A DNA stretch of 64,000 bases from Corynebacterium stercoris (lineage in GTDB: Bacteria > Actinomycetota > Actinomycetes > Mycobacteriales > Mycobacteriaceae), in contig NZ_JAMFTQ010000009.1 of assembly GCF_024160105.1 (NCBI RefSeq), forward strand, positions 1 to 64,000, written 5' to 3'. The stretch's first letter is position 1, and the number at the start of each line of letters is the position of its first letter. The position numbers and the translations under genes were made by a program. The notes beneath the pieces are model-generated. The model did not search any database, was not told the origin of the DNA, and saw only the letters and a list, made by a program, of their open reading frames with translations. Positions 42,555 to 51,670 of the stretch are shown one piece after another.

Positions 42555-43583
42555 GGCCGCGGCGCGGGCGATGTCGCGCACCATCTCGCGGTGCGTCGGC
42601 AAAAGCCGCAGGTCCAGGTTCTTGCCGACGGTCTCCCGCACCGCCTGCGCGAACGGCGCCGGTGCCAGCGGGTCGTCGATGAACGCGCTGCCGGCCACGA
42701 CGACGGTCGCTGGCTGGTAGGTCTCGCACAGTTCGCCGACGAGCTGGCCCAGGCCGCGGGCGCGGCGGTCCAGGGCGGGGCGGGCCGCGTTTTGGACGCG
42801 GGCGTTAGTCACGGCGTCGTGCAGCGTGCGAACGGAGCTGTCGCCGATGCTGTCCAGCAGGCCCTGGGTGGTCAGATCGTCGCGCGAGACCTCGACGGGC
42901 TCGACGCCGTCGGGGGTGGTCACGGCGCAGGCGATGGAGTCGTCGGCGAAGAGGGCCAGCGTCGACGGGATGGTGAGGTCCCGGCTGGACTGCAGCTCCG
43001 AGCCGACGATCGCGGCGCTGACCGAGGTGACCAGCACCGGCACGGAGAACTGCTCGCGCAGCTGCGGGCCGAAAGGCACGTTGTTCCAGCCCAGGTTAGG
43101 GGCGGTGACGCGGCCGTCGTCGGTCACGGTGCCGGAGGCGGTCACGCCGACGGTTGCCAGCGGGCGGCCGATCGCGGCGGTGAGGCGGTTCAGGCCCGCC
43201 ATGATGTGCTGAATGAAGTCGTCCTGGTCCAGCTTCGCCACCGGCAGCTCCGCGTCGACGCAGGTCAGGGTGCGGCCCTTCACGTCGAACAGGGCGATGT
43301 AGGTGGACTCCGTGCCGATCGACACGCCAGCGTGCACGGCCTCCGGGTCCGCCAGCTCAAGCGGGATGGTCGGGCGGCCGCGGCCGTTCGACTTGGCCAG
43401 GTCCATGCGCTCGGTGACGTAGCCCGCGCCGACCAGCGCCGTCACCGCGCGGGTGATGGTTGGCTGGGACAGGCCGGTCGCCTCGATGAGCTCGCTTCTC
43501 GACGTCAGCTCACCCAGCCGCACCAGATGCAGACACTTGGCGGCAGGTGAAGCGGGACGTGAGAAGGCCATAAATGCATTCAT
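42510..43583 (-). CDS. ROK-family transcriptional regulator
   Basis: The 357-residue protein has an N-terminal winged helix (LIEATGLSQPTITRAVTALV, about residues 33-52) and a C-terminal ROK (ASKHA) domain. The phosphate loop of active sugar kinases (DxGxT) is replaced by VSIGTESTY, and the zinc-binding cysteine cluster is not evident, so it should be a sensor and not a kinase. The ligand is probably a sugar or its phosphate. The upstream region with CATTCATACATCAGACTAGA-like sequence may contain its own operator. Confidence 0.85.
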   Translation of the reverse strand: MNAFMAFSRPASPAAKCLHLVRLGELTSRSELIEATGLSQPTITRAVTALVGAGYVTERMDLAKSNGRGRPTIPLELADPEAVHAGVSIGTESTYIALFDVKGRTLTCVDAELPVAKLDQDDFIQHIMAGLNRLTAAIGRPLATVGVTASGTVTDDGRVTAPNLGWNNVPFGPQLREQFSVPVLVTSVSAAIVGSELQSSRDLTIPSTLALFADDSIACAVTTPDGVEPVEVSRDDLTTQGLLDSIGDSSVRTLHDAVTNARVQNAARPALDRRARGLGQLVGELCETYQPATVVVAGSAFIDDPLAPAPFAQAVRETVGKNLDLRLLPTHREMVRDIARAAALDLVLRDPLSVAAP

Positions 43584-43716
43584 ACATCAGACTAGACCGC
43601 TTTGTCCATTCGTCGTAAAGCGATGCCCTGTGCGAACGCCCGAATCTAGACAATGCGGTTCAGCACCCCTGCGACCTGGGATGACATTGGGGAAGCATGG
43701 GGTAGAGTCGCAACGC

Positions 43717-45384
43717 ATGACCTCTTCATCCGCGATCGTACGAGAGCCCTCCCTCTTGGACGCAACGTGCGAGGATTTCGTGTACGACCTCGCTTCGATC
43801 TCGCCCACCACCGGTACCGAGATCGGGATTGACGGTTTCGACGGCGAGCTGCAGGATTTCAGCCCCGAGTATTGGGACGCGCTGGCGGAGCGCATCCGCG
43901 ACCTCATCGCCGACGTCGACGCGCTCAACGATTCGACGGATGAGTCCGACGACGAGGACGACTTCGACGATGTCGACAGCCTCACCGCCACCCTGCTGCG
44001 CGACCGCATGGCGCTGCAGCTGGAAATGCACCACCGCGGCGAGTTCCTGCGCAGCCTGAACATCATCGCGTCGCCGGTGCAGACCATCCGCGACTCGTTC
44101 GCGCTGATGCCGAAGGTGACCGACGAGGATTTCGACAACATCGCCTCGCGCATGTCCAAGATCCCCGCGGCGCTGCGCGGCTACGCCGAGTCCCTCGCGG
44201 AGGCGGCCGGCACCGGCAACATCGCCTCGCACCGCCAGATCGACGGCGTGATCAACCAGTGCGAAGCCCTCGGCGCGGAGGGCTCCCAGCTCGAGGAGGT
44301 CGGCCTGCCGCCGGAGTCCGCCGTTGTCGAGGAGGCGAAGGAGGCGTTCTCCGAGTTCGCCGACTGGCTCTCCACCGAGCTGTCCCCGCAGGCCACGCAC
44401 GAGGACGGCGTGGGCCGCGAGCGCTACGAGCTGTTCTCCGAGTACTTCCTCGGCCGCGAGATCGACCTCGACGAGGCGTACGAGTGGGCCACCGACCAGC
44501 TCGCCGCGACCGTCGACGAGCAAGTCGCCATCGCCCGCAGCCTCTACGGCCCGGACGCGACCGTGCTCGGTGCATACCGCCAGCTCAACGACGATCCCCG
44601 CTACCAGCTCCGCGGCACCGACGCGCTGATGGAGTGGATGCGCAGCGTCAACGACGAGGTGCTCACCGTCCTCGACGGCAACGACCTGACCGTCCCCTCC
44701 GACCTCCCGCGCGTCGAGTGCGCCATCGACCGCGCCGGCTCCGGCGGCATCTTCTACACCCCGCCCAGCGACGACATGCTCCGCCCCGGCACCATGTGGT
44801 GGTCCGTCCCCGAAGGCCAAGACGTCTTCCACACCTGGCAGGAGCTGACCACCGTCTTCCACGAGGGCGTGCCCGGCCACCACCTGCAGATGGCCAGCGC
44901 GCTGATGCAGCGCCAGGACCTCAACCTCTGGCGCCGCCTGGTCTGCTGGAACTCCGGCCACGGCGAGGGCTGGGCCCTCTACGCCGAGCACCTCATGGGC
45001 GAGCACGGCTACTTCGAGGACCCCGGCTTCCGCATGGGGCTTCTCGACGCTCGCAGGCTGCGCCTCGCACGAGTACTCATCGACGTCGGCGTCCACCTCA
45101 AGAAGACCACCCCCGACGGGGCAGGTACGTGGGACGCCCAGTACGCCAAGGCCTTCCTGCGAGACAACTGCGCCCTGCCGGACGCCATTCTCACCTTCGA
45201 GCTCGACCGCTACATGGGCTGGCCCGGTCAGGCCCCGAGCTACGCGGTGGGCTACCGCGACTGGTTGACGCTGCGCGACAAGGCGCTGGACCAGGGCATG
45301 GGTCTGCGCGAATTCCACGACAAGGCCCTGCGCCTCGGCTCCATGCCGATGGACATGCTTGCCAACGAGGTGCTGAACCACTAG
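43717..45384 (+). CDS. DUF885-family zinc metallopeptidase-like protein
   Basis: The 555-residue protein carries the DUF885 zinc motif HEGVPGHH (residues 382-389) within TTVFHEGVPGHHLQMAS, and the downstream glutamate region GHGEGWALYAEHLMGEHG. An acidic stretch (SDDEDDFDDVDS) near residues 75-87 is unusual. There is no signal peptide, so it is cytoplasmic. It may be a peptidase; no substrate is known. ATG 43717 lies 8 nt after TAGAGT and has no ribosome binding site. Confidence 0.9.
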   Translation: MTSSSAIVREPSLLDATCEDFVYDLASISPTTGTEIGIDGFDGELQDFSPEYWDALAERIRDLIADVDALNDSTDESDDEDDFDDVDSLTATLLRDRMALQLEMHHRGEFLRSLNIIASPVQTIRDSFALMPKVTDEDFDNIASRMSKIPAALRGYAESLAEAAGTGNIASHRQIDGVINQCEALGAEGSQLEEVGLPPESAVVEEAKEAFSEFADWLSTELSPQATHEDGVGRERYELFSEYFLGREIDLDEAYEWATDQLAATVDEQVAIARSLYGPDATVLGAYRQLNDDPRYQLRGTDALMEWMRSVNDEVLTVLDGNDLTVPSDLPRVECAIDRAGSGGIFYTPPSDDMLRPGTMWWSVPEGQDVFHTWQELTTVFHEGVPGHHLQMASALMQRQDLNLWRRLVCWNSGHGEGWALYAEHLMGEHGYFEDPGFRMGLLDARRLRLARVLIDVGVHLKKTTPDGAGTWDAQYAKAFLRDNCALPDAILTFELDRYMGWPGQAPSYAVGYRDWLTLRDKALDQGMGLREFHDKALRLGSMPMDMLANEVLNH

Positions 45385-45496
45385 CGGCGGCGGTTGGGCG
45401 TTCGGGCGTTCGGGCGAGGCGGCGGGGCGGCGGGGCGGTTTTCGGGTCCGCCGGGGCTCCGTCCCGATCTCCCGCTCGCTTCCGGGCCCGCTCGCA

Positions 45497-45722
45497 ACGC
45501 TCTGACCTGCGAGTTTTCCGGTCGCCCTCCGCTCCTCGCTTAGGGGCATAACTGCAGGTCAGGTTCCGGGGCAGGTGTTTATGGGCATAACACGTGGTCA
45601 GAGGTTTATTGGTCGATTGTCCTCGAAAAACTGAATAAAACTGTTACCAGCAGTTATGCCCCTAAATACCTGCCCCGGAACGTATGCCCCTAAACACCTG
45701 CCCCTAAAGACCTGCCCCGGAG
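45497..45722 (+). repeat. GGGGCATAA palindromic element, copy B
   Basis: The left part starts with CTCTGACCTGCGAGTTTTCC and a GCTCCTCGCTTAGG lead, followed by the arms GGGGCATAACTGCAGGTCAG and GGGGCAGGTGTTT. The right arm repeats ATGCCCCTAAACACCTGCCCC (20-base period) with small changes. The AT-rich interior holds GAATAAAACTGTTACCAGCA. It lies between convergent DUF885 and AbrB-like genes. Confidence 0.85.
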
Positions 45723-45828
45723 CGGCGCAGAGGCCCGGGAGGCGGACCCAGCCAGCCCCACGAACCCGGCCAGCCCCCTCGCCCGGCCCCGTTCGCCGTC
45801 GCATTCGACCCCGCTGCGCGGCTGCGGC

Positions 45829-46037
45829 GCTCTGAACTGCGGTTTTCCAGGCCTTGCCTTGCTCCTCGCTTAGGGGCATAACTGCAGGTCAGGTTCCGGG
45901 GCAGGTGTTTAGGGGCATAAGACGTGGTAGGGCGGTTATTGGTCGGCTGTCATCGAAAACATGAATAAAACTGTTACCAGCAGTTATGCCCCTAAACACC
46001 TGCCCCGGAACGTATGCCCCTAAACACCTGCCCCGGA
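45829..46037 (+). repeat. GGGGCATAA palindromic element, copy C
   Basis: This is a second element about 330 bp after copy B in the same intergenic space, in the same orientation, sharing the CTCTGAACTGC and GCTCCTCGCTTAGG leads. The remainder of 45385-46088 is GC-rich sequence with short repeats such as GGGCGTTC and no gene. Confidence 0.85.
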
Positions 46038-46088
46038 GTGTCCGAGGCGGCCGGCCGGTGCACGCCGTCGTGAAGCGGCCCGGTGCCC

Positions 46089-47123
46089 CTACCCGCGGCG
46101 CCCGAGCCGGCGCAGCAGCGTCGGCAAGTAACTCGCGAAGAGCAGCACGCAGATCAGCCGGATGAGCTGCAGGGCGACCACAGCAGGGCCGGCGTCGCCC
46201 TCGGCGGCGAGCGCCAGGACGGTCTCGAGGGCGCCGGGGGTGGTGGCCAGGTAGCCCTCGTAGAACGAGATGCCCACCCACTTGGCCACGAACCAGCCCA
46301 CGCCGGCGCAGGCGGACATGAGCAGCGCGATGTAGGCGAGCGTCGCGGGTAGCATGCGGCTGAACTGCTTGAGGGCGGGCACGCTGAGGCCGCCTCCGCA
46401 CATGCAACCGATGGCGATCAGGCCGAGGATGGTCAGGGGTCGGGGCGAGGCGATCTCGATGTCGGCAATCTTGCCGACCAGGACGGTGAGCAGTAGCGGC
46501 CCGAAGACGGAGGAGTTCGGCAGCCGCAGCAGCTTGCCAAGCGGCGCGCCGATAACGATGAGGGCGGGGACGAGGATCCACATCCAGGGCGAGGCGTCCG
46601 AGAAGGCTGCGGCGACAGCGTCGGAACCCGCGCCACTCGCCGGCGCGAACACGGATGCGACCACCGGCAACGTCATCGACACAATCAGGAGCCGGAGGTA
46701 CTGGGACAGGGCGACGTAGCTGGCGTCGGCGCCCACGTCGCGCGCGAGCGCCGGCATGAGCGACGCCCCGCCGGGCAGCAGCGAGAGCACGCCGGTCTCG
46801 CGCGTCACGCCGTGGTTGGCCAGCACCATGCCGCCGCCGAACGCGAGGGCGAGCACGAACGCGGCGGCGGCAAGGCCGGGGAGCACGAACGGCAGCAAAT
46901 CGCGAAGTGGCACGGCCACCAGGGGCAGTGCAGCCATCACGCCGATGATGCCGCGGGCGAAGGTGAAGAAGTGCTCGTTCATCGGCAGTTCGCGCCCGCT
47001 GACCAGCGCCATGCCGCCGGAGGCGAGGATGGCGCCGACGATCCACGCGGCGGGCACGTGCAGCGCGGACAGTACCGCGCCGAGCACCACCGACAGTGGG
47101 GCGACGATTAGCCAACGGTTCAC
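46089..47123 (-). CDS. AbrB-like (ammonia-monooxygenase-type) membrane protein
   Basis: The 344-residue protein has about ten membrane helices in two duplicated halves. Each half has a Gly/Pro-rich turn (LHVPAAWIVGAILASGGMAL; IGAPLGKLLRLPNSSVFGPL). It matches the membrane family often annotated AbrB, which is unrelated to the AbrB DNA-binding protein, and whose function is unclear. GTG 47123 lies 8 nt after TACTAT; the mRNA is probably leaderless. It is divergent from the TauE-like gene. Confidence 0.8.
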   Translation of the reverse strand: MNRWLIVAPLSVVLGAVLSALHVPAAWIVGAILASGGMALVSGRELPMNEHFFTFARGIIGVMAALPLVAVPLRDLLPFVLPGLAAAAFVLALAFGGGMVLANHGVTRETGVLSLLPGGASLMPALARDVGADASYVALSQYLRLLIVSMTLPVVASVFAPASGAGSDAVAAAFSDASPWMWILVPALIVIGAPLGKLLRLPNSSVFGPLLLTVLVGKIADIEIASPRPLTILGLIAIGCMCGGGLSVPALKQFSRMLPATLAYIALLMSACAGVGWFVAKWVGISFYEGYLATTPGALETVLALAAEGDAGPAVVALQLIRLICVLLFASYLPTLLRRLGRRG

Positions 47124-47131
47124 GGGGGCAG

Positions 47132-47141
47132 ATAGTACTCT
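47132..47141. promoter_or_regulatory. Overlapping divergent -10 elements (AbrB-like / TauE-like)
   Basis: On the minus strand TACTAT (47137-47132) precedes GTG 47123 by 8 nt. On the plus strand TACTCT (47136-47141) precedes ATG 47149 by 7 nt. Both genes lack a ribosome binding site. Confidence 0.65.
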
Positions 47142-47148
47142 TTCGCGC

Positions 47149-47910
47149 ATGCCGCCATTGACGTCTACGCTGCTGCTCATCGTCGCCGCGGCGGCGGCCG
47201 GCTGGATCGACGCGGTGATCGGCGGAGGGGGCCTGATCCTGATCCCGGTGCTCATGTCGGTGACCGGGTTGCCGGCGGCGTCGGTGCTGGCCACGAACAA
47301 GGTGGCGGCGGTGACGGGCACGGCGTCGGCGGCGGTCACGCTGGTGCGGCGCGTCGGCATGCCCAAGATGACGCTGGCGTTCGCGGCCGCGGCGTTCGCG
47401 GCGTCGGCGGGCGGGGCGATGGCGGTGTCGTTGATCAGTGACAGCATCGTGCGCCCCGCGATCATCATCCTGCTGCTGGCCGTCGGCACCTTCGTGGCGC
47501 TGCGCCCGCAATTCGGGGCGGCTGGGGGCGAGCGGGTGGAAACCGGGCGTCGGAAAGCATTGGCCCTGGTAGCAGCGGCGGTCATCGGGCTTTACGACGG
47601 CATTTTCGGGCCCGGCACCGGCATGTTCCTCATCATGGCGTTTACGGCGATTTTCGCGCAGAGCTTCCTGGAATCGTCGGCAATGGCGAAGGTGGTGAAC
47701 ACCGCGACGAACCTGGGCGCGCTCACCGTGTTCATCATCGGCGGCTACGTGGTGTGGCCGCTGGCCATCACGCTGGCGCTGGCCAACGTCGCCGGGGCGC
47801 AGCTCGGCGCGCGCACGGTGCTCAAGGGCGGGTCGCGGCTCGTGCGCTACGCGCTGCTCGCGCTCGTCGTGGTGCTGAGCACGAAACTGCTTTTCGACGA
47901 ATTCAGCTAG
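47149..47910 (+). CDS. TauE/SafE-family (TSUP) membrane transporter
   Basis: The 253-residue protein has about eight helices and the family motif GGGGLILIPVLMSVTGLPAA and the second-half GLYDGIFGPGTGMFLIMAF. TSUP proteins export or import sulfur-containing anions such as sulfite or taurine; the substrate is unknown. ATG 47149 is probably leaderless. It ends 4 bp before the convergent antiporter gene. Confidence 0.88.
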   Translation: MPPLTSTLLLIVAAAAAGWIDAVIGGGGLILIPVLMSVTGLPAASVLATNKVAAVTGTASAAVTLVRRVGMPKMTLAFAAAAFAASAGGAMAVSLISDSIVRPAIIILLLAVGTFVALRPQFGAAGGERVETGRRKALALVAAAVIGLYDGIFGPGTGMFLIMAFTAIFAQSFLESSAMAKVVNTATNLGALTVFIIGGYVVWPLAITLALANVAGAQLGARTVLKGGSRLVRYALLALVVVLSTKLLFDEFS

Positions 47911-47914
47911 ACCT

Positions 47915-49357
47915 TTATTCCAGCACCAGCGAGCCGTTGGCCAGGCCGATGACGGCGAAGACCGCGCCGGCGACGACAAGCGCCACGACGAACCACTCGA
48001 AGGTGTTGAAGAGGCGCTCGCCGCGGCTGCGCTTCGTCCAGATGTACGGGATCATGCCCGGCAGCACCGCGAGCGCGCCGAAGAGCACGTACACCGGGTC
48101 CGCGGCGTAGATCAGCCAGATGGAGTAGATGAACGCGATCGCGCCGACCACCAGCTGGCGGGAGTTGGTGGTCGGGTCGGGGCGGACCTCGCCCTTCGTC
48201 GGGGCCTCGGGGCGCAGCGCCAGCACCACCAGGTACAACGCCGAGAAGAGGTAGGGCAGCAGGTACATGATGGTGGCGAGCTGCACCATGGCGTTGTACG
48301 AGGTCTCGTTGGCGAAGAAGACGATGACGAAGAACTGGATGACCACCGTGGAGATCAGCTGCGCGGTGAACGGGGCGCCGGCCGCGTTGACCTTGCCCAC
48401 GCGGGCGGGCAGGAGGCCGTCGCGGGCCATGAGCACGATCGGCTCGGCGCAGAGCATCTGCCAGGACACGTACGCGCCCAGCACCGACAGGCACAGACCG
48501 ATGGAGATCAGCGCGCCGCCCCACGGGCCGACGACCGCTTCCAACACCGCGCCCATGGAGTTATCCGGCAGCGCCGCCAGCTCTGCCTGGGTGAGTACGC
48601 CGTAGGAGAGGGTGGACACCGCGACCAGCAGCGCGAGCACGGAGAGGAAGCCGATGATGGTGGCGCGGCCGACGTCCTCGCGGCGCTGCGCCTGCTTGGA
48701 GTACACGGACGCGCCCTCAATGCCGATGAACACCCACACCGTGTAGAGCATGATGCCCTGCAGCTGCTCCGAGAAGGTGAAGCCGGAGCCCTTGCCCCAG
48801 AAGTCCAGCGTGAAGGTGTCCCAGGAGAAGCCGAGGAACGCGACGAGGACGATGAAGCAGAGGATCGGCACGGCCTTGGCCACGGTCACCACCACGTTCA
48901 TCACCGCCGCCTGCTTCACGCCGCGGGTCAGCGCGAAGAAGATCAGCCACGTGAGCACCGAGACGGAGAGGGCGAGCACCCAGGAGTTCTGGAACACCGG
49001 AAAGTAGTGGCCCACGGTGCTGAAGAACAAGGTGGCGTAGCCGACCTGCGCCATCACCGAGCCGAGCCAGTAGCCCAGGCCGGAGGTGAAGCCGATGAAG
49101 TCGCCGAGGCCGGCGCGCACGTAGGAGTACACGCCGGAATCCAGGTGGGGTTTGCGCTCCGCGAGGATCTGGAACACGAAGGCGATGGAGAGCATGCCCA
49201 CGCCCGCGATCAGCCAGCCGGTGAGCATGGCACCGGGGCCGGCCACCGAGCCGATGTTCTGCGGCAACGCGAAAATGCCGGAGCCGACCATGGAGCCGAT
49301 AATCAGCGACACCAGGGTCCACATCGTCACGGTGTGCGTCTTATGCACAGTTGTCAT
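47915..49357 (-). CDS. APC-family arginine/ornithine-type amino-acid antiporter
   Basis: The 480-residue protein has 12-13 membrane helices. Its first helix carries the APC signature SLIIGSMVGSGIFALPQNIG, and the sixth has FIGIEGASVYSKQAQRREDV, which resembles basic amino-acid antiporters (ArcD/LysI type). It probably exchanges arginine, ornithine or lysine across the membrane. ATG 49357 lies 8 nt after TACATT, so it is likely leaderless. Confidence 0.88.
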   Translation of the reverse strand: MTTVHKTHTVTMWTLVSLIIGSMVGSGIFALPQNIGSVAGPGAMLTGWLIAGVGMLSIAFVFQILAERKPHLDSGVYSYVRAGLGDFIGFTSGLGYWLGSVMAQVGYATLFFSTVGHYFPVFQNSWVLALSVSVLTWLIFFALTRGVKQAAVMNVVVTVAKAVPILCFIVLVAFLGFSWDTFTLDFWGKGSGFTFSEQLQGIMLYTVWVFIGIEGASVYSKQAQRREDVGRATIIGFLSVLALLVAVSTLSYGVLTQAELAALPDNSMGAVLEAVVGPWGGALISIGLCLSVLGAYVSWQMLCAEPIVLMARDGLLPARVGKVNAAGAPFTAQLISTVVIQFFVIVFFANETSYNAMVQLATIMYLLPYLFSALYLVVLALRPEAPTKGEVRPDPTTNSRQLVVGAIAFIYSIWLIYAADPVYVLFGALAVLPGMIPYIWTKRSRGERLFNTFEWFVVALVVAGAVFAVIGLANGSLVLE

Positions 49358-49392
49358 GCTGGGTAAATGTACTGGTACCGGCACGAAAAGTG

Positions 49393-51645
49393 TTATTGCG
49401 GCGGCAAGTGCCGCTTCGTCTTTGCCGTCGCCGGGGCCGTCCACGGGTCCTCGGGCCAGGGGTGTTTGGGGTAGCGCCCCCGCATTTCTTTCCTCACCTG
49501 CTGGTAGGGCCCGTCCCAGAAACTCGCCAGATCATCCGTCACCGCGAGCTCGCGGCCGGCGGGGGAGAGCAGGTGAAACAGCACCTTCACCCCGGCAAGC
49601 TGCGGCGATGCGGCGAGCCCGAAACATTCCTGCAGCTTCACGCGCACCACCGGCCGCCCGCTCGCGTAGTCCACGCGCGGGTGCGAGCCGCTGGGTACCT
49701 CGAGCCGCTCCGGCGCGAGCTCCGGCAGCTGGCCCGCCTCCGGCCACGGCAGCTGCCGCAGCAGCGCCGCGCGCATGTCCAACTTCGCGAGCGTCGTGCC
49801 CGCTGCCAGCTGAGCCACCTCCGGGCCGTAGTCGCCCTCCGCAACGTCGGGCCATTGCGTGCCGACGTTCACCCGCAGAAAATCAATCCGCTCCTTCAAC
49901 CGCTGCGCTTCCCCATCCAGCGGGAACGCGTCGAAGGAGAGGTCCGCGAGCGCCTCCATCGCCTGGTCCGGCGTGAGCTTCACCGGTGTGGAAGTGAGTT
50001 CGATCGCGCCGACGGCGGTGACTTTCCGGCCGCGTACGGTGCTGCCCTCAAGGGATGCCCTGAGCTCCTCCTCCACCCGCTCCACCGGCAGCTCGGTGGC
50101 GGCGGCCGCACGAATGATGGCGCCGCCTCGGGTGCGCTGCACCTCCGCCGCCGCGAGCCATTCGGGCGCGCCCATGTCCACGCCGAGGGTGGCGCGGGTG
50201 CCGCTGGCCAGCAAGTATTCCTCACCGACGCGCTTGGCCACCCACTGCGGGAACGCCGCGGCAACCACGTCGCCGGCCGCGACCGGCGGGCCCGCGGGTG
50301 CGAGCCGGGCCAGGCGTGCGACCTGCTGGGCGGGCGGGGTGGCGCGGGCGAGGTCGCCGCTCGCGCCGTCGGCAATCGCGGCGACGGTCGGTGCCGCGCC
50401 CGCGCCGAGCGTCAGCAACGCCGCGCCGAGCCGCGGGTCCACCGGCATGCCGGCCAAGCGAACGCCCAGGTCAGTGAGCGCACCGGAGCGGTCGAGGGCC
50501 CCGATGGCGGTGAGGGTCTCGGTGGCGTCGGCGAGCGCGGGCGCAGGCGGCGCGTCGAGGAGCGGGAGGTCCGGCGAGCCCCACGCGCGCATCGCCAGGA
50601 GCGCGCCGGTGAGGTCGCTCGTGGCAATCTCCGGCGCAGTGTCGGGCGAAAAGTGCTGGTAATCAGCCTGCGAGAACGCGCGGATCACCCGCCCCGGACC
50701 CAGACGCGCGGCGCGGCCGGCACGCTGGTTCGCGCTCGACTTCGACTCCGACACCGTGACCAGGCCGGTCATCCCGCGCGCATCCCGCCGCGGCACGCGC
50801 GCCAGACCCGCATCCACCACCGCGCGCACGCCCGGCACGGTAATCGAGCTCTCTGCAATACTCGTCGCCACCACCACCGGCGCGTCGCCGCCGAGCGCCG
50901 CGTCCTGTTCCGCGCTGCTCAGCCGCCCGTGCAGCGGCACAGCCCGCGCACCCAGCGCCGCGCACACCCACTCCACCTCGCGCGCGCCGGGCACGAACAC
51001 AAGCGTGCGGCCCTCCGTTTCGGGCACAAGCTTTGCGACGTCCGCATAAAACTCCCTGCGTCCCTCCACTCGACCCGGCAGCGGCGCGTACTCGACGTCG
51101 AGAGGGTGCGTCACCGCTTCGGTGCTCACAATCTGCGCGCCCATGTGGTCGGCGAAGGCCTGCGCGTCGAGGGTGGCGGACATGGCGCAGAGGTAGAAGT
51201 CGTCGCGGAGCACGGCGACTTCCATGCACATCGCCAGCACCAAGTCGGTGTCCAGCTGGCGTTCGTGCACCTCATCGATGATCACGGCGCCGACGCCCTC
51301 CAGGCCCGGGTCCTTGAGCAGCCGGTTGAGCAGCACGCCCGGGGTCACGAACTCCACGAGCGCGCCCGGTTTGGCTTCGCCGCGGATGGCGTAGCCGACG
51401 CGGTCGCCGAGAGAAGTGCCGTCGAGAAGCGAAAGGCGGCGCGCGGCGGCGCGGACCGCAACCCTGCGCGGGGCGGTGACCAGCGTTTTGCCCGCGCCCG
51501 CGGTGAGATTCGCGATCGCCGGCGGAACGAGCGTGGTCTTACCGGTGCCCGGCGGGGCCTCGACGACCAGCGGGCCGGCGGCCGGCAGCTGGTCGATGAC
51601 CTCCGCGACGGGCAGTTCCGCGCCGATTCGTTCCAGGTTGAACAC
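49393..51645 (-). CDS. hrpB: ATP-dependent RNA helicase HrpB
   Basis: The 750-residue DEAH-box-type helicase has Walker A (EAPPGTGKTTLVPPAI), DEVH (VIIDEVHERQLDTDLVL), SAT (CAMSATLDAQAF), VATSIAESSITVPGV, and QRAGRAARLGPG (motif VI). The helicase-associated and HrpB C-terminal domains follow. Function in bacteria is not well defined (RNA processing). GTG 51645 lies 8 nt after TACCCT; an ATG-containing longer frame extends into the divergent gene and is rejected. Confidence 0.93.
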   Translation of the reverse strand: MFNLERIGAELPVAEVIDQLPAAGPLVVEAPPGTGKTTLVPPAIANLTAGAGKTLVTAPRRVAVRAAARRLSLLDGTSLGDRVGYAIRGEAKPGALVEFVTPGVLLNRLLKDPGLEGVGAVIIDEVHERQLDTDLVLAMCMEVAVLRDDFYLCAMSATLDAQAFADHMGAQIVSTEAVTHPLDVEYAPLPGRVEGRREFYADVAKLVPETEGRTLVFVPGAREVEWVCAALGARAVPLHGRLSSAEQDAALGGDAPVVVATSIAESSITVPGVRAVVDAGLARVPRRDARGMTGLVTVSESKSSANQRAGRAARLGPGRVIRAFSQADYQHFSPDTAPEIATSDLTGALLAMRAWGSPDLPLLDAPPAPALADATETLTAIGALDRSGALTDLGVRLAGMPVDPRLGAALLTLGAGAAPTVAAIADGASGDLARATPPAQQVARLARLAPAGPPVAAGDVVAAAFPQWVAKRVGEEYLLASGTRATLGVDMGAPEWLAAAEVQRTRGGAIIRAAAATELPVERVEEELRASLEGSTVRGRKVTAVGAIELTSTPVKLTPDQAMEALADLSFDAFPLDGEAQRLKERIDFLRVNVGTQWPDVAEGDYGPEVAQLAAGTTLAKLDMRAALLRQLPWPEAGQLPELAPERLEVPSGSHPRVDYASGRPVVRVKLQECFGLAASPQLAGVKVLFHLLSPAGRELAVTDDLASFWDGPYQQVRKEMRGRYPKHPWPEDPWTAPATAKTKRHLPPQ

Positions 51646-51653
51646 GGTGATCC

Positions 51654-51663
51654 AGGGTACCTT
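51654..51663. promoter_or_regulatory. Abutting divergent -10 elements (hrpB / thpR)
   Basis: On the minus strand TACCCT (51659-51654) is 8 nt before hrpB GTG 51645. On the plus strand TACCTT (51658-51663) is 7 nt before thpR ATG 51671. They share the central TA base pairs. Confidence 0.65.
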
Positions 51664-51670
51664 TATGGGC

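Noticed and set aside
45598-45879. Short minus-strand frames starting MPLSEE in the GGGGCATAA elements
   Set aside because: They arise from the repeat arms themselves (TTATGCCCCTAAG) and differ between copies; no evidence of translation.
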